From: Variovorax paradoxus
GTDB lineage: Bacteria; Pseudomonadota; Gammaproteobacteria; Burkholderiales; Burkholderiaceae_C
Direction: 5' to 3'
Length of the DNA stretch: 64,000 nt
Assembly (NCBI RefSeq): GCF_009755665.1
Contig: NZ_CP046622.1
Span: forward strand, 2,046,001 to 2,110,000
Below the pieces are notes generated by a model. It saw nothing but the letters and a program-made list of their open reading frames with translations, searched no databases and had not been told where the DNA came from. Each line of letters begins with the position of its first letter. Position 1 is the first letter of the stretch. The translations under genes were made by a program, and so were the position numbers. This document shows, piece by piece, positions 36,341-48,773 of this stretch.

Positions 36341-37726
36341 ATGAAAATTTCAGTCCTCGGTACCGGCTACGTAGGTCTCGTCACGGGCAGTTGCCTGGCG
36401 GAGATCGGCAATGAAGTCGTCTGCTTCGACGTCGATCAACGCAAGGTCGAAATCCTGCAATCGGGCGGCGTGCCGATCCACGAGGAAGGCCTACCGCAGC
36501 TCATCGAACGCAACGTGCGCACCGGGCGGCTGCACTTCACCAACGATGTGGCGCGCGCCGTGCACCACGGCGACCTGATCTTCATCGCGGCCGGCACGCC
36601 GCCCGGCGAAGACGGCAGTGCCGACCTGCAATACGTGCTCGCCGCCGGCCGCAGCGTCGGCCGCCACATGCAGGGCTTCAAGGTGGTGGTTGAGAAGTCC
36701 ACCGTGCCGGTGGGCACCGCCGGCAAGCTGCGCGCAGCCATCGAGGAAGAGCTTTCGGAGCGCCGCAGCAACGGCGACCATGCCGCGGGCAGCGGCTTGC
36801 AGGGGGTCCCGGTCGCCATCGTGTCGAACCCCGAGTTCCTCAAGGAGGGTGCGGCCGTCGATGACTTCATGCGGCCCGACCGCATCGTGGTGGGCACCGA
36901 GCCCGGAGAGGCGGGGCGCCATGCCAGGGAAGTGATGACCCGCCTGTATGCGCCTTTCAACCGGCAGCGCGACCGCATGATCCACATGGACGTGAAGGCG
37001 GCCGAGTTCACCAAGTACGCCGCCAACGCCATGCTCGCCACGCGCATCAGCTTCATGAACGAGCTTGCAAATCTTGCGGAAAAAGTGGGCGTCGACATCG
37101 AGCAGGTACGCCGCGGCATAGGCTCCGATCCGCGCATCGGCTACAGCTTTCTGTATGCGGGGCTGGGGTACGGTGGCAGCTGTTTCCCCAAGGACGTGCA
37201 GGCGCTGGTGCACACCGCCGCCACGCACGGCCAGCGCCTGCATGTGCTGGAGGCGGTGCGCGCTGTGAACGACGCGCAAAAGCAGGTGCTCATAGAAAAG
37301 ATCGTCCGCCGCTTCGGCGAAGACTTGCGCGGCCGCCGCTTCGGCGTGTGGGGGCTGGCCTTCAAGCCCGACACCGACGACATGCGCGAAGCGCCGAGCC
37401 GCCTGGTGATCAAGGCGCTGCTGGTGCGCGGCGCCGAAGTCGTCGCGCACGACCCCGTGGCCATTGCCGAGGCGCGCAGGGTGCTTGCAGGCGACCTGGA
37501 CGGCATGCCCGAGCTGATTGCGCGCCTGCGCTACGTCGAGAACCCGATGCAGGCCGCGGAAGACGCCGACGCGCTGGTCATCCTCACCGACTGGAAAGCC
37601 TTCAAGAGCCCCAGCTTCAGTGCATTGAAGACCGCGCTCAGGCAGCCGCTGATCTTCGACGGACGCAATCTGTACGACCCCGAGATCCGGTCGCAGGGTT
37701 TCGACTACCTGGCCATCGGCCGCTGA
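36341..37726 (+). CDS. ugd: UDP-glucose 6-dehydrogenase
   Basis: A 461-aa nucleotide-sugar dehydrogenase that oxidises UDP-glucose to UDP-glucuronate. The N-terminal Rossmann motif is GTGYVG (7-12), the lysine-bearing segment [17 protein letters not shown] (222-238), and catalytic C281 in [11 protein letters not shown]. The C-terminal domain has [18 protein letters not shown]. The start at 36341 ([12 protein letters not shown]) is family-typical. With the next gene it forms a UDP-glucose to UDP-xylose path. Confidence 0.92.
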   Translation: MKISVLGTGYVGLVTGSCLAEIGNEVVCFDVDQRKVEILQSGGVPIHEEGLPQLIERNVRTGRLHFTNDVARAVHHGDLIFIAAGTPPGEDGSADLQYVLAAGRSVGRHMQGFKVVVEKSTVPVGTAGKLRAAIEEELSERRSNGDHAAGSGLQGVPVAIVSNPEFLKEGAAVDDFMRPDRIVVGTEPGEAGRHAREVMTRLYAPFNRQRDRMIHMDVKAAEFTKYAANAMLATRISFMNELANLAEKVGVDIEQVRRGIGSDPRIGYSFLYAGLGYGGSCFPKDVQALVHTAATHGQRLHVLEAVRAVNDAQKQVLIEKIVRRFGEDLRGRRFGVWGLAFKPDTDDMREAPSRLVIKALLVRGAEVVAHDPVAIAEARRVLAGDLDGMPELIARLRYVENPMQAAEDADALVILTDWKAFKSPSFSALKTALRQPLIFDGRNLYDPEIRSQGFDYLAIGR

Positions 37727-37762
37727 ACAAAGACAGACCAACACACAACAGGAGCTTCGATC

Positions 37763-38815
<1,053 letters not shown>

Positions 38816-39686
38816 CGCCGGACCATGCTCGCGCAGAACTCGGCAAACTCCTCGGGTTGCTGCGGCGGGCTGGTGTGGTGCGGCGCAATGCCGCGGTGCT
38901 CGGGCGTGAAGCAGAAGGTGAGCGTCACGTCGAAGTCTTCCAGCGCGCGCATCTGGCGGTCGAACCAGCGCTCGGCGTTCGGCCGGAAGCTGTCGGCCCA
39001 GCTCAGCCCGGTGCGCAGGTGGCGCACGCCGAGCCGCTCGAGCCAGCGCACCGCGTCATCGAGCCGGTGGTCTTCGAAGTGGAACCACTGGCAAATGCCC
39101 ATCGAGGGCGTGTAGCTCGCAAACTGCTCGCATGCGAGCTTGGGCGTTCCGTCTTCGCGCAGCAGGCCCATGTGAAAGTGCCGGTAATAGCTCGATCCCT
39201 CGGCCTCGCGGTGCCGCGTGGTTGCCGGCCAGGCCTGGGGCAGGTCGTAGAGCGAATACCAGAAGATGCGCGGCACCCGGCCGATCAGCAGCTCCGCCGT
39301 GCGGCGCAGCCCGAACTCCTGCACCTCTTCAGCGCCGAAGGTCGACACGCCGACTTCGGTCACCCACACCGGCAGGTGCGTCACCGCCTCGATCTCGGCG
39401 ATGCGGCGCGGCCATTCGTGGATCTGCCAGTTGTTCCAGTCCAGCGGAAAGCCGTGCACCGCCACCGCGTCGAGCCCGTCGAGCACGCCGCGGTCGCGCA
39501 GCCCGGCCATGAAGTGCGCGTCGATGGGTGAAATGCCGCCCAGCACCTGAGTGAGCGTGCTGTTCTCTGCGCGCACGGCACTCGATGCGAGCTTGACCAT
39601 CTGCGCGTAGGCCGACCAGTCGGGGTCGAGCTCGAGGTCCCAGTGCGACTTGTTGTTGGGCTCGTTCCAGAACTTGACGGCTTCGA

Positions 39687-40838
39687 TCATGCGAGCTTGC
39701 TCCTCTTCGTGTGGCGCGGCGCATGTTCATGCGCACGGGGTTTGCGTTCGGGCGGGGCGGCGGCTTCGGCGTCGCCGCGAATGAACGCCTCCACCAGCTC
39801 GCGCGCCTCGTCGTCGGTGAACTGCTGCGGCGGAGACTTCATGAAATAGCTCGAAGGCGCCAGCACCGCGCCGCCCACGCCGCGGTCGAGCGCGAGCTTG
39901 GCGCAGCGCACCGCATCGATCACCACGCCTGCGGAGTTGGGGGAGTCCCACACCTCGAGCTTGACCTCGCACTGCAGCGGCACGTTGCCGAAGGTGGTGC
40001 CTTCCATGCGGATGTAGCACCACTTGCGGTCGTCCAGCCACGGCACGTGGTCGCTGGGGCCCACGTGCACGTCGCTCGCCTTCATGGGGTGGCCGAGCTG
40101 GCTCGTCACGGCCTGCGTTTTCGAGATCTTCTTGGACAGCAGCCGATCGCGTTCGAGCATGTTGAGAAAGTCGGTATTGCCGCCGAAGTTGAGCTGGTAG
40201 GTGCGGTCGAGCCGAACGCCGCGCTTCCTGAACAGGTCGGTGAGGATGCGATGCACGATGGTCGCGCCCACCTGCGACTTGATGTCGTCCCCGATGATCG
40301 GCAGGCCGCGTTCGGCAAAGCGCCTTTCCCACTCGGGCCTTGAGGCGATGAACACCGGCACGCAGTTGACGAAGGCGCAGCCGGCCTCCAGCACCTGCTG
40401 TGCATACCACTCGGTCGCTTTCTCGGAGCCCACGGGCAGGTAGGAGACGACCACGTCGGTCTTGGTCTCCTTCAGGATCTTCGCCACTTTCTGCGCCTTG
40501 CCGGGCGCGAGCGGCACCACCTCCTTCAGGTAGGTACCGATGCCGTCGTGCGTGGGGCCGCGGTGCACCGGCACGCCGAGCTTGGGCACATCGGCAAAGC
40601 GGATGGTGTTGTTGGGCGCCTCGTAAATGGCTTCGCCCAGGTCGCGCCCGACCTTTTGCGCATGCACGTCGAAGGCGGCGCTGAACTCGATGTCCGACGG
40701 GCGATAGCCCGCGAGATCGAGATGCATCAGGCCGGGAATGAAGTCGGTGCCCTGGGCGTTGCCATAGAAATGAACACCCTGCACCAGTGAGGAGGCGCAG
40801 TTGCCCACTCCGACGATTGCGACACGTATCTTGCTCAT
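39687..40838 (-). CDS. ino1: Inositol-3-phosphate synthase
   Basis: A 383-aa enzyme that converts glucose 6-phosphate to inositol 3-phosphate using NAD. It has [17 protein letters not shown] at the N-terminus and the family segments [13 protein letters not shown] and [13 protein letters not shown]; lysines near KKISKTQAV match active-site positions. Length is like actinobacterial/archaeal-type Ino1 (about 360-390 aa). A charged tail ([17 protein letters not shown]) is unusual. It is coupled to the permuted glycosidase and divergent from the epimerase operon, so inositol is probably a building block of the product. Confidence 0.9.
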   Translation of the reverse strand: MSKIRVAIVGVGNCASSLVQGVHFYGNAQGTDFIPGLMHLDLAGYRPSDIEFSAAFDVHAQKVGRDLGEAIYEAPNNTIRFADVPKLGVPVHRGPTHDGIGTYLKEVVPLAPGKAQKVAKILKETKTDVVVSYLPVGSEKATEWYAQQVLEAGCAFVNCVPVFIASRPEWERRFAERGLPIIGDDIKSQVGATIVHRILTDLFRKRGVRLDRTYQLNFGGNTDFLNMLERDRLLSKKISKTQAVTSQLGHPMKASDVHVGPSDHVPWLDDRKWCYIRMEGTTFGNVPLQCEVKLEVWDSPNSAGVVIDAVRCAKLALDRGVGGAVLAPSSYFMKSPPQQFTDDEARELVEAFIRGDAEAAAPPERKPRAHEHAPRHTKRSKLA

Positions 40839-41136
40839 GTTGGAGACCTTTGCGAGAGCCGCCGCGCATGCACGGGGCGGACGTGATTGAACACAAAGCC
40901 GAAGCTTTGTTCCTTCGCAATCTACGCTCGTTTAAAGCCTCGCGCGCACGCGAAACACCCTCGATGCACAGACCCAACTCTGCAGTGGCGTAACAGGGCA
41001 ACGCGCCTACACACAGGTAAGTACCTTCGCACATGAAGGCGGCAATTTTTCGTCGAATTTAGGGCTTCGCCAAGGCGTTGAAAAAGAAGATATCTCCCTC
41101 GACGATTCGCCGGCGGCTCAAACAAAAAGGGGTTTC
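40839..41136. other. Divergent regulatory region, ino1/epimerase operon
   Basis: 298 bp without a gene, separating the two transcription units of the glycan cluster. It holds the stem ACAAAGC-CGAA-GCTTTGT (40893-40910), the 12-mer TGTTCCTTCGCA (40908-40919) shared with the ugd leader, and a partial copy CCTTCGCA (41024-41031) within CCTTC-N6-GAAGG. A Shine-Dalgarno-like AAGGGG lies before the ATG at 41137. Promoter elements are not obvious. Confidence 0.5.
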
Positions 41137-42251
<1,115 letters not shown>

Positions 42252-42255
<4 letters not shown>

Positions 42256-43382
42256 ACAGCCGGGACGCAGTACTCACTCCCCGGCGCGCGCTCAACGGCA
42301 AGGATCGGGTCACACTCATCACGGGTGGCGCGGGCTTCGTGGGGGCCAACCTCGCGCACCGGCTGCTGTCCGAAGGCCGCCGCGTGCTGGTGTTCGACAA
42401 CCTTTCGCGCCCCGGCGTGGAACGCAACCTCGACTGGCTGCAGCAGAACCATGCGACCGGACTCGACGTGGCCGTGGCCGACATCCGCGATGCCGCCTCG
42501 GTGGAGCGCGCGGTTGCCCGGGCCGACCATGTCTTTCATTTTGCGGCGCAGGTCGCGGTGACCACGAGCCTGGTCGACCCGCGAGAAGACTTTGCGGTGA
42601 ACGCGCTCGGCACGCTCAACGTGCTGGAGGCGGCCCGCGCGCAGCCGGTGCCGCCCTCGGTGCTGATGACCTCGACCAACAAGGTCTACGGCGGCCTGGA
42701 AGACGTGGAGCTCAAGCTCGAGGGCCAGCGCTATGGACCGGTGACGGCGGACATCGCAAGCCACGGCATTTCCGAAGCGCGGCCGCTCGACTTTCACAGC
42801 CCCTATGGCTGCTCCAAGGGAACGGCCGACCAGTACGTGCATGACTACGCGCGCAGCTACGGTATGAAGACGGTGGTCTTCCGCATGAGCTGCATCTACG
42901 GACAGCGCCAGTTCGGCACCGAAGACCAGGGCTGGGTGGCGCACTTCCTGTTGCGCGCGCTCGACGGCGAACCCATCACGCTCTTCGGCGACGGCAAGCA
43001 GGTGCGCGACATCCTGTTCGTCGACGACCTCGTCGATGCGTTCATGCTGGCCCAGCGCAACATCGGCAAGCTGGCCGGCGGCGCCTTCAATATCGGCGGC
43101 GGGCCGCGCAACGTGATCAGCCTGCTCGACCTTCTCGACCAGATCGAAGTGCTCGAAGGCAGGCGCCCCGAGACCGCGCATGAAGACTGGCGCACCGGCG
43201 ACCAGCGCTACTACGTGTCGGACACGCGCCGCTTCGAGGCCGCCACGGGTTGGCGGCCGGCCGTCGACGCGCGGCACGGCATCGAGCGGCTGCACCAGTG
43301 GCTGCGAGAGATGCGGGCACAGCCTGCCACCACCCGCAAGAGCGGGCAGCGCCGCCCGGTGCTTGCAGCGGCCGGGAGGTGA
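42252..43382 (+). CDS. CDP-paratose 2-epimerase-like SDR
   Basis: A 376-aa extended SDR with TGGAGFVGANLAHRLL, the tyvelose-epimerase-type TSTNKVYGG segment, and YxxxK in SPYGCSKGTADQY. The STNKVYG and DQGWVAHF segments are typical of RfbE/Tyv (CDP-paratose/CDP-tyvelose interconversion), but no other CDP-sugar gene is present, so the substrate is open. It starts within the stop of the upstream gene (ATGA). Confidence 0.85.
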
Positions 43383-43384
43383 GC

Positions 43385-44338
43385 ATGTTCGCCAGTGTCA
43401 TTGCTTCGCCGGGACAGGCTGTCCTGCGGCAGGTGGATACGCCCGAACCCGCTGCGGGCCAGGTGCTTCTCAAGCTCGAGGGCTCGGGTGTCTGTGCTTC
43501 GAGCCTGCCGCTGTGGGAGGGCCGCTCATGGTTCGAATACCCGCAGCCGGCCGGTGCGCCGGGGCACGAAGGCTGGGGCCGCGTGGCAGCCGTGGGCGAG
43601 GGCGTCACCGGCCTGGCCGTGGGCGACCGCGTGGCCGCGCTCACCTACCGCGCGCATGCCGAATACGACGTGGCCGATGCGGGTTCGGTGGTGCCGCTGC
43701 CGGCCTCGCTCGCCGATGTGGCCATGCCCGGCGAGCCGCTGGGCTGTGCGGTCAACATCTTCCGCCGCAGCGACATCCGCGCCGGCCAGACCGTGGCCAT
43801 CGTCGGCATCGGGTTTCTCGGCGCCATTCTCACGCGGCTTGCCACGCAAGCAGGCGCGCGCGTCATCGCCATATCGCGGCGGCCCTTTGCACTGGAGGTC
43901 GCGCGCCAGGCGGGCGCCGCGCACACCATCGTGATGGACGACCACTGGCGCATCCTGGACGAGGTGAAACGCCTCACCGGCGAGAAGATGTGCGAACGCA
44001 CCATCGAAGCCGTCGGCCTGCAGTGGCCGCTCGACCTGGCCGGAGAGATCACCGGCGAGCGCGGCCGCCTCGTGATTGCGGGCTATCACCAGGACGGGAC
44101 TCGGCAGGTCAACATGCAGATGTGGAACTGGCGCGGCATCGATGTGATCAACGCGCATGAGCGCGACCCGCGCATGTACGTGCAGGGCATCCGCGAAGCC
44201 GTCGACATGATGGCCGCGGGCGTGCTCGATGCTGAGCCGCTCTTCACGCACCGCCTGCCGCTCGACCGGCTAGGCGAGGCGCTGGAGCTCACGCGCACCC
44301 GGCCTGACGGTTTTCTGAAAGCGGTGGTGACTACGTGA
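43385..44338 (+). CDS. MDR alcohol dehydrogenase-like protein
   Basis: A 317-aa medium-chain dehydrogenase. It keeps the catalytic-zinc-type cysteine region GSGVCASSLPLWEG and GHEGWGRV, but lacks the four-cysteine structural-zinc lobe. The NAD-binding motif is VGIGFLGAILTRLATQAGA. It starts two bases after the epimerase stop and its own stop overlaps the following GTG. A role in oxidising a sugar or inositol hydroxyl is likely but unproven. Confidence 0.85.
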   Translation: MFASVIASPGQAVLRQVDTPEPAAGQVLLKLEGSGVCASSLPLWEGRSWFEYPQPAGAPGHEGWGRVAAVGEGVTGLAVGDRVAALTYRAHAEYDVADAGSVVPLPASLADVAMPGEPLGCAVNIFRRSDIRAGQTVAIVGIGFLGAILTRLATQAGARVIAISRRPFALEVARQAGAAHTIVMDDHWRILDEVKRLTGEKMCERTIEAVGLQWPLDLAGEITGERGRLVIAGYHQDGTRQVNMQMWNWRGIDVINAHERDPRMYVQGIREAVDMMAAGVLDAEPLFTHRLPLDRLGEALELTRTRPDGFLKAVVTT

Positions 44339-44349
44339 GGGCGGCGCAC

Positions 44350-45399
44350 ATGACGAATGCGCTGGAGCCGGCGTTGGCGACTGCGCCGTCCGCGCGCACG
44401 CACGCCGCGCCGCTTCGGCGGCCTCGGCTCGGCTTCCTGGGGGTCGGCTGGATCGGCAGGAACCGCATGGAAGCCATCGCGAAAGACGGCTGCGCGGAAA
44501 TTGCTGCAGTGGCGGATGCGCAGGCTGATGCATGCGAAGCCGCCTGCGCGATGGCGCCCGGCGCGGCCAGCTTGCGCTCGCTCGACGCGCTGCTCGAACG
44601 CGATCTCGACGGGCTCGTGATCGCCACGCCAAGCGCGCTTCATGCGCGGCAGGCCGAGGCGGCGCTCGCGCGTGGCGTGGCGGTGTTCTGCCAGAAGCCG
44701 CTGGCACGTACGGCCGAGGAAACCAGAGGGGTGATCGACGCAGCGAGGCGCGCCGACCGGCTGCTGGGCGTCGACCTGTCGTACCGGCGCACGGCCGGCA
44801 TGCAGCGCATCCGCGAGCTGGTGTCCGCCGGGGAGATCGGCGATGTGTATGCCGTCGACCTGGTGTTCCACAACGCCTACGGCCCCGATAAGCCCTGGTT
44901 CCGCGACCCGGTGCTTTCGGGTGGGGGCTGCGTGATCGATCTCGGCATCCACATGGTCGACCTGGCGCTCTGGACCTTGGGCTTTCCGCGCGTCGAGGCG
45001 GTGTCGAGCCGCCTTCACGCGGGCGGCCGACGCCTGGCGCTGCCTTCGGCGGTCGTCGAAGACCATGCGGTGGCGCAGATCGATCTCGCGGGCGGTTGCG
45101 TGGCGCGGCTTGCGTGCTCGTGGAACCTGCCGGCGGGCCGGGACGCCGTCATCGAAGCCAACTTTCACGGCACGCGCGGCGGAGCCTCGTTCCGCAACGT
45201 TGGCGGCTCCTTCTACGACTTTGTCGCCGAGCGTTTCGACGGCACGCGTGCAATACCGCTCGCCTCGCCCCCTGACGACTGGGGCGGGCGCGCCGCCGTG
45301 CACTGGGCTCGCGCGCTCGCGAACGGCGGGGCCTTCGACCCCGAGATCGAGCGGCTGACCGAGGTGGCGGCTGTGCTGGATGCGATCTATGAACGCTGA
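44350..45399 (+). CDS. Gfo/Idh/MocA-family oxidoreductase
   Basis: A 349-aa dehydrogenase of the family that includes inositol dehydrogenase and glucose-fructose oxidoreductase. The NAD motif is FLGVGWIGRNRMEAI, the catalytic EKP-type motif appears as CQKPLARTAEET, and GGGCVIDLGIHMVDLALW is a family hallmark. I choose the ATG at 44350 because GAGGG lies 8-9 bases upstream; a GTG at 44335 overlapping the previous stop is the alternative. With ino1 in the cluster, an inositol-derived substrate is attractive. Confidence 0.85.
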   Translation: MTNALEPALATAPSARTHAAPLRRPRLGFLGVGWIGRNRMEAIAKDGCAEIAAVADAQADACEAACAMAPGAASLRSLDALLERDLDGLVIATPSALHARQAEAALARGVAVFCQKPLARTAEETRGVIDAARRADRLLGVDLSYRRTAGMQRIRELVSAGEIGDVYAVDLVFHNAYGPDKPWFRDPVLSGGGCVIDLGIHMVDLALWTLGFPRVEAVSSRLHAGGRRLALPSAVVEDHAVAQIDLAGGCVARLACSWNLPAGRDAVIEANFHGTRGGASFRNVGGSFYDFVAERFDGTRAIPLASPPDDWGGRAAVHWARALANGGAFDPEIERLTEVAAVLDAIYER

Positions 45400-46561
45400 A
45401 ACACCACAACAAGCGCCGCGCCATGTGCTGATGACGGCCGACACGGTCGGCGGCGTCTGGAGCCATGCGCTGGAGCTTGCCGCTGCGCTCACCGAGCGGG
45501 GCGTGCGCGTGTCGCTGGCCACCATGGGAGCACTGCCCACGCCGGCGCAGCGCGCGCAGGCCGCGTCGCTCCCCGGCCTGCAGTTGCACGTGAGCGAGTG
45601 GCGCCTCGAATGGATGGAGAACCCGTGGGACGATGTGCGCCGCGCCGGCCAATGGCTGCTCGGCCTTGAACGCGAACTGGCTCCGGACGTGGTGCACCTG
45701 AACCAGTTCGCTTTCGGCGCACTTCCGTTTGGGGCACCGAAGCTCGTGGTCGCTCATTCGTGCGTGGCCTCGTGGTGGCGCGCGGTGCATCGCCAGCTTG
45801 CGCCGGCGAGCTGGGACACCTATCGGCGCACGGTGCGGCAAGGGCTCGACGGTGCCGACCTCGTCGGCGCACCGACGGAAGCCATGCTCTCGTCGCTCGC
45901 GCTCGACTATGGCTACATCCACGGCGGCCTGGTGCTGCCCAATGGCCGCAGCGCGGCGATGTTCGCTCCAGGCGACAAGGAGCCGGTCATTCTCTCGGCC
46001 GGCAGGCTGTGGGATGCCGCCAAGAACGTATCGGCGCTGCAGGCCGTGGCCACGCGCTTGCCCTGGCCGGTGTGCGTGGCTGGATCGGCGTCGGCGCCGG
46101 GTGCCGGCGAGAAAAGCATCCAGGCGCCCGGCGTGCTGTGGCTCGGCGAGCTGGCTCCCGACGCCATGGCCGCGCAGTTCGCGCGTGCATCGATCTATGC
46201 CTTGCCCGCACGCTATGAGCCCTTCGGACTCTCGGCGCTGGAAGCGGCGCTTTCGCAGTGCGCGCTGGTGCTGGGCGACGTGCCGAGCCTGCGCGAGGTT
46301 TGGGGCGACGCCGCGCTGTATGTGCAGCCGGAGGACCACGATGCACTGCAGACAGCCTTGATGCGGCTGATCGACGATGCGCCGCTGCGCCAGGAAATGG
46401 CGCGTCGGGCGGCGGAGCGTGCGCGGCATTTCACGCCGTCGCGCATGGCGGACGCCTACATGTCCGCCTACGGCCGCTTGCTCGCGCCGGCGGCGTCCTC
46501 CCGTGCGGGCGGCGCGGGGCGGACCCGAAGAAAAACAAAGGAGGCCGCATGCGCTTCGTGA
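45389..46561 (+). CDS. Glycosyltransferase (GT4 type)
   Basis: About 390 aa from MNAETPQQAPRH. The N-terminal domain has MTADTVGGVWSHALELAAAL (the glycine-rich acceptor loop). The C-terminal domain has the GT4 donor motif RYEPFGLSALEAALSQCALV with its EX7E-like pair. It lacks membrane spans and acts in the cytosol. It overlaps the Gfo/Idh gene by 11 bp and the next glycosyltransferase gene by 13 bp. Confidence 0.87.
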   Translation: MNAETPQQAPRHVLMTADTVGGVWSHALELAAALTERGVRVSLATMGALPTPAQRAQAASLPGLQLHVSEWRLEWMENPWDDVRRAGQWLLGLERELAPDVVHLNQFAFGALPFGAPKLVVAHSCVASWWRAVHRQLAPASWDTYRRTVRQGLDGADLVGAPTEAMLSSLALDYGYIHGGLVLPNGRSAAMFAPGDKEPVILSAGRLWDAAKNVSALQAVATRLPWPVCVAGSASAPGAGEKSIQAPGVLWLGELAPDAMAAQFARASIYALPARYEPFGLSALEAALSQCALVLGDVPSLREVWGDAALYVQPEDHDALQTALMRLIDDAPLRQEMARRAAERARHFTPSRMADAYMSAYGRLLAPAASSRAGGAGRTRRKTKEAACAS

Positions 46562-47670
46562 TGTTCTGCCATTCGCTCGTGTCCGACTGGAACCATGGCA
46601 ATGCGCACTTTCTGCGTGGCGTCTGCAGCGAGCTGCTTGCGCGCGGCCACGAGCTTGCCGTGTACGAGCCGCACGGCGCATGGAGCCGCACCAACCTGCA
46701 GGCCGAGCACGGCCAGGCGCCGATCGAAGAGTTCGCGCGGGTGTACCCGGAACTGCACAGCACCACCTACGACCCCGCCACGCTCGATCTCGACGAGGCG
46801 CTGCAAGACGCGGATGTGGTGCTGGTGCACGAATGGAACGACCACGCGCTGGTGCGCCGCATCGGCCTTCACCGGCGTGACGGCGGGCGCTACCGGCTTT
46901 TCTTCCACGACACGCACCACCGTTCGGTGACCGAAGAAAAGAGCATGGCCGGCTACGACCTGTCGCACTACGACGGCGTGCTGGCCTTCGGCAACGTGAT
47001 CCGCGACCTGTACCGCAAGAAAGGCTGGGCGCGCCGTGCGTGGACCTGGCACGAGGCCGCCGACATCCGCCACTTCCATCCTATACCGGACGAAGTGGAA
47101 GAAGGCGACCTGGTCTGGATCGGCAACTGGGGCGACGACGAGCGCGAGGCCGAGCTCGACGAGTTCCTGCTCCAGCCGGTGCACGACCTGCGGTTGAAGG
47201 CGCGCATGCACGGCGTGCGCTACCCCGACAGGGCGCTGGACCGCCTGCGTGCCGCCCGCATCCACTTCGGCGGCTGGCTCCCCAACTACCGGGCGCCGCG
47301 CGTCTTCGCGCGCCACCGCGTCACGGTGCATGTGCCGCGCAGGCCTTACGTACAGGCGCTGCCGGGCATTCCGACCATTCGGGTGTTCGAGGCGCTGGCC
47401 TGCGGCATTCCGCTGGTTTCCGCGCCGTGGAACGACGCCGAAGGGCTGTTCACGCCCGGCCGCGACTTTCTGGTGGCCAACGATGGCGGCGCCATGCGCC
47501 GCCACTTGCGCGACGTGCTGCACGACCCCGACCTGGCGCGCGCGCTGCGCGAGCAGGGCCTGGAGACCGTGCTTGCCCGCCACACCTGCGCCCACCGCGT
47601 CGACGAGCTGCTGGCCATTCACGCCGAGCTCGAAGGCGAACCCACTCACCTCCGGAGCATTCCCGCATGA
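46549..47670 (+). CDS. CgeB-like glycosyltransferase 1
   Basis: A 373-aa protein starting MRFVMFCHSLVSDWNHGNAH, preceded by a strong AAAGGAGG. The N-terminus has the SDWNHGNAHFLRGV loop; the C-terminal part has PGIPTIRVFEALACGIPLVS, which is the CgeB/Glyco_trans_1_2 donor-side motif. It is one of three successive, related genes (46549, 47667, 48770). CgeB glycosylates spore-surface components in Bacillus; here the acceptor is unknown. Confidence 0.85.
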   Translation: MRFVMFCHSLVSDWNHGNAHFLRGVCSELLARGHELAVYEPHGAWSRTNLQAEHGQAPIEEFARVYPELHSTTYDPATLDLDEALQDADVVLVHEWNDHALVRRIGLHRRDGGRYRLFFHDTHHRSVTEEKSMAGYDLSHYDGVLAFGNVIRDLYRKKGWARRAWTWHEAADIRHFHPIPDEVEEGDLVWIGNWGDDEREAELDEFLLQPVHDLRLKARMHGVRYPDRALDRLRAARIHFGGWLPNYRAPRVFARHRVTVHVPRRPYVQALPGIPTIRVFEALACGIPLVSAPWNDAEGLFTPGRDFLVANDGGAMRRHLRDVLHDPDLARALREQGLETVLARHTCAHRVDELLAIHAELEGEPTHLRSIPA

Positions 47671-48773
47671 AGAAAAAGATGAACATCGCCTTCTTTGCCT
47701 CCAGCCTCGTGTCGGCCTACTGGAACGGCGCCGCCACCTACTACCGCGGCATGGTTCGCGCGCTGCACGAGCGAGGCCATCGCGTGCGCTTCTACGAGCC
47801 CGATGCCTTCGGCCGGCAGCAGCACCGCGACATGGACGATCCCGATTGGGCGGAGGTCATCGTCTATCCGGGCGAGGGCGATGCCAACGCGCGCCGCATG
47901 GTCGAGCATGCGCGCGGCGCCGACTTGGTGGTCAAGGCCAGCGGTGTGGGCGTGTTCGATGCGCTGCTCGAAGAGGCCGTGCTCGACTTGCAGGGCCCCG
48001 GCACGCGAGTCGTGTTCTGGGACGTCGATGCACCCGCCACGCTCGACCGGCTGCAGGCCGACGCGGCCGACCCGTTCCATGCGCTGGTGCCGCGCTACGA
48101 CATGGTGCTGACCTACGGCGGCGGCGACCCCGTGGTGCAGGCCTACCGCCGTGCCGGTGCGCGCGATTGCATTCCGATCTACAACGCGCTCGATCCCTCC
48201 ACGCATCACCCCGTCGGGCCCGATGCACGCTTCGAGGCTGACCTGGGCTTCCTCGGCAATCGCCTGCCGGACCGCGAGGCGCGGGTGGAAGAGTTCTTTC
48301 TTCGCGCCGCCAGCCTGCTGCCCGAGCAGCGCTTTCTGCTGGGCGGCAGCGGCTGGAGCGACAAGGCCATGCCCAGCAACGTGCGCTACGTCGGCCATGT
48401 CTACACCGCCGACCACAACGCGTTCAACCGCACGCCCATGGCCGTACTCAACGTGAGCCGCGACAGCATGGCGCGCTACGGGTTTTCGCCGGCCACGCGC
48501 GTGTTCGAGGCGGCCGGTTCCGCCGCCTGCCTGATCACCGATGCATGGGAGGGCATAGAGCTTTTTCTGGAGCCCGGAAAGGAAGTGCTGGTGGCCGCCG
48601 ACGGCGAAGAGGTGGCGGCCCATGTGCGCCAGCTCGATGCTGCAACCGCGCGCCGCATCGGCGAGGCTGCATACCGGCGCGTGCTGGCCGAACACACCTA
48701 TGCGCACCGCGCCGCACAGCTGGAGGCGCTGCTCGAAGGCCGCGACGCCGCACAAGCGCTGGAGGTGGCATGA
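47667..48773 (+). CDS. CgeB-like glycosyltransferase 2
   Basis: A 368-aa relative of its neighbours, with NIAFFASSLVSAYWNGAATY at the N-terminus and GFSPATRVFEAAGSAACLIT at the donor site. It starts within the stop of gene 1 (ATGA) with GGAG upstream. The NGAATYYRG loop corresponds to HGNAHFLRG and NGHATTYRG of the sister proteins, indicating tandem duplication and divergence in acceptor choice. Confidence 0.85.
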   Translation: MKKKMNIAFFASSLVSAYWNGAATYYRGMVRALHERGHRVRFYEPDAFGRQQHRDMDDPDWAEVIVYPGEGDANARRMVEHARGADLVVKASGVGVFDALLEEAVLDLQGPGTRVVFWDVDAPATLDRLQADAADPFHALVPRYDMVLTYGGGDPVVQAYRRAGARDCIPIYNALDPSTHHPVGPDARFEADLGFLGNRLPDREARVEEFFLRAASLLPEQRFLLGGSGWSDKAMPSNVRYVGHVYTADHNAFNRTPMAVLNVSRDSMARYGFSPATRVFEAAGSAACLITDAWEGIELFLEPGKEVLVAADGEEVAAHVRQLDAATARRIGEAAYRRVLAEHTYAHRAAQLEALLEGRDAAQALEVA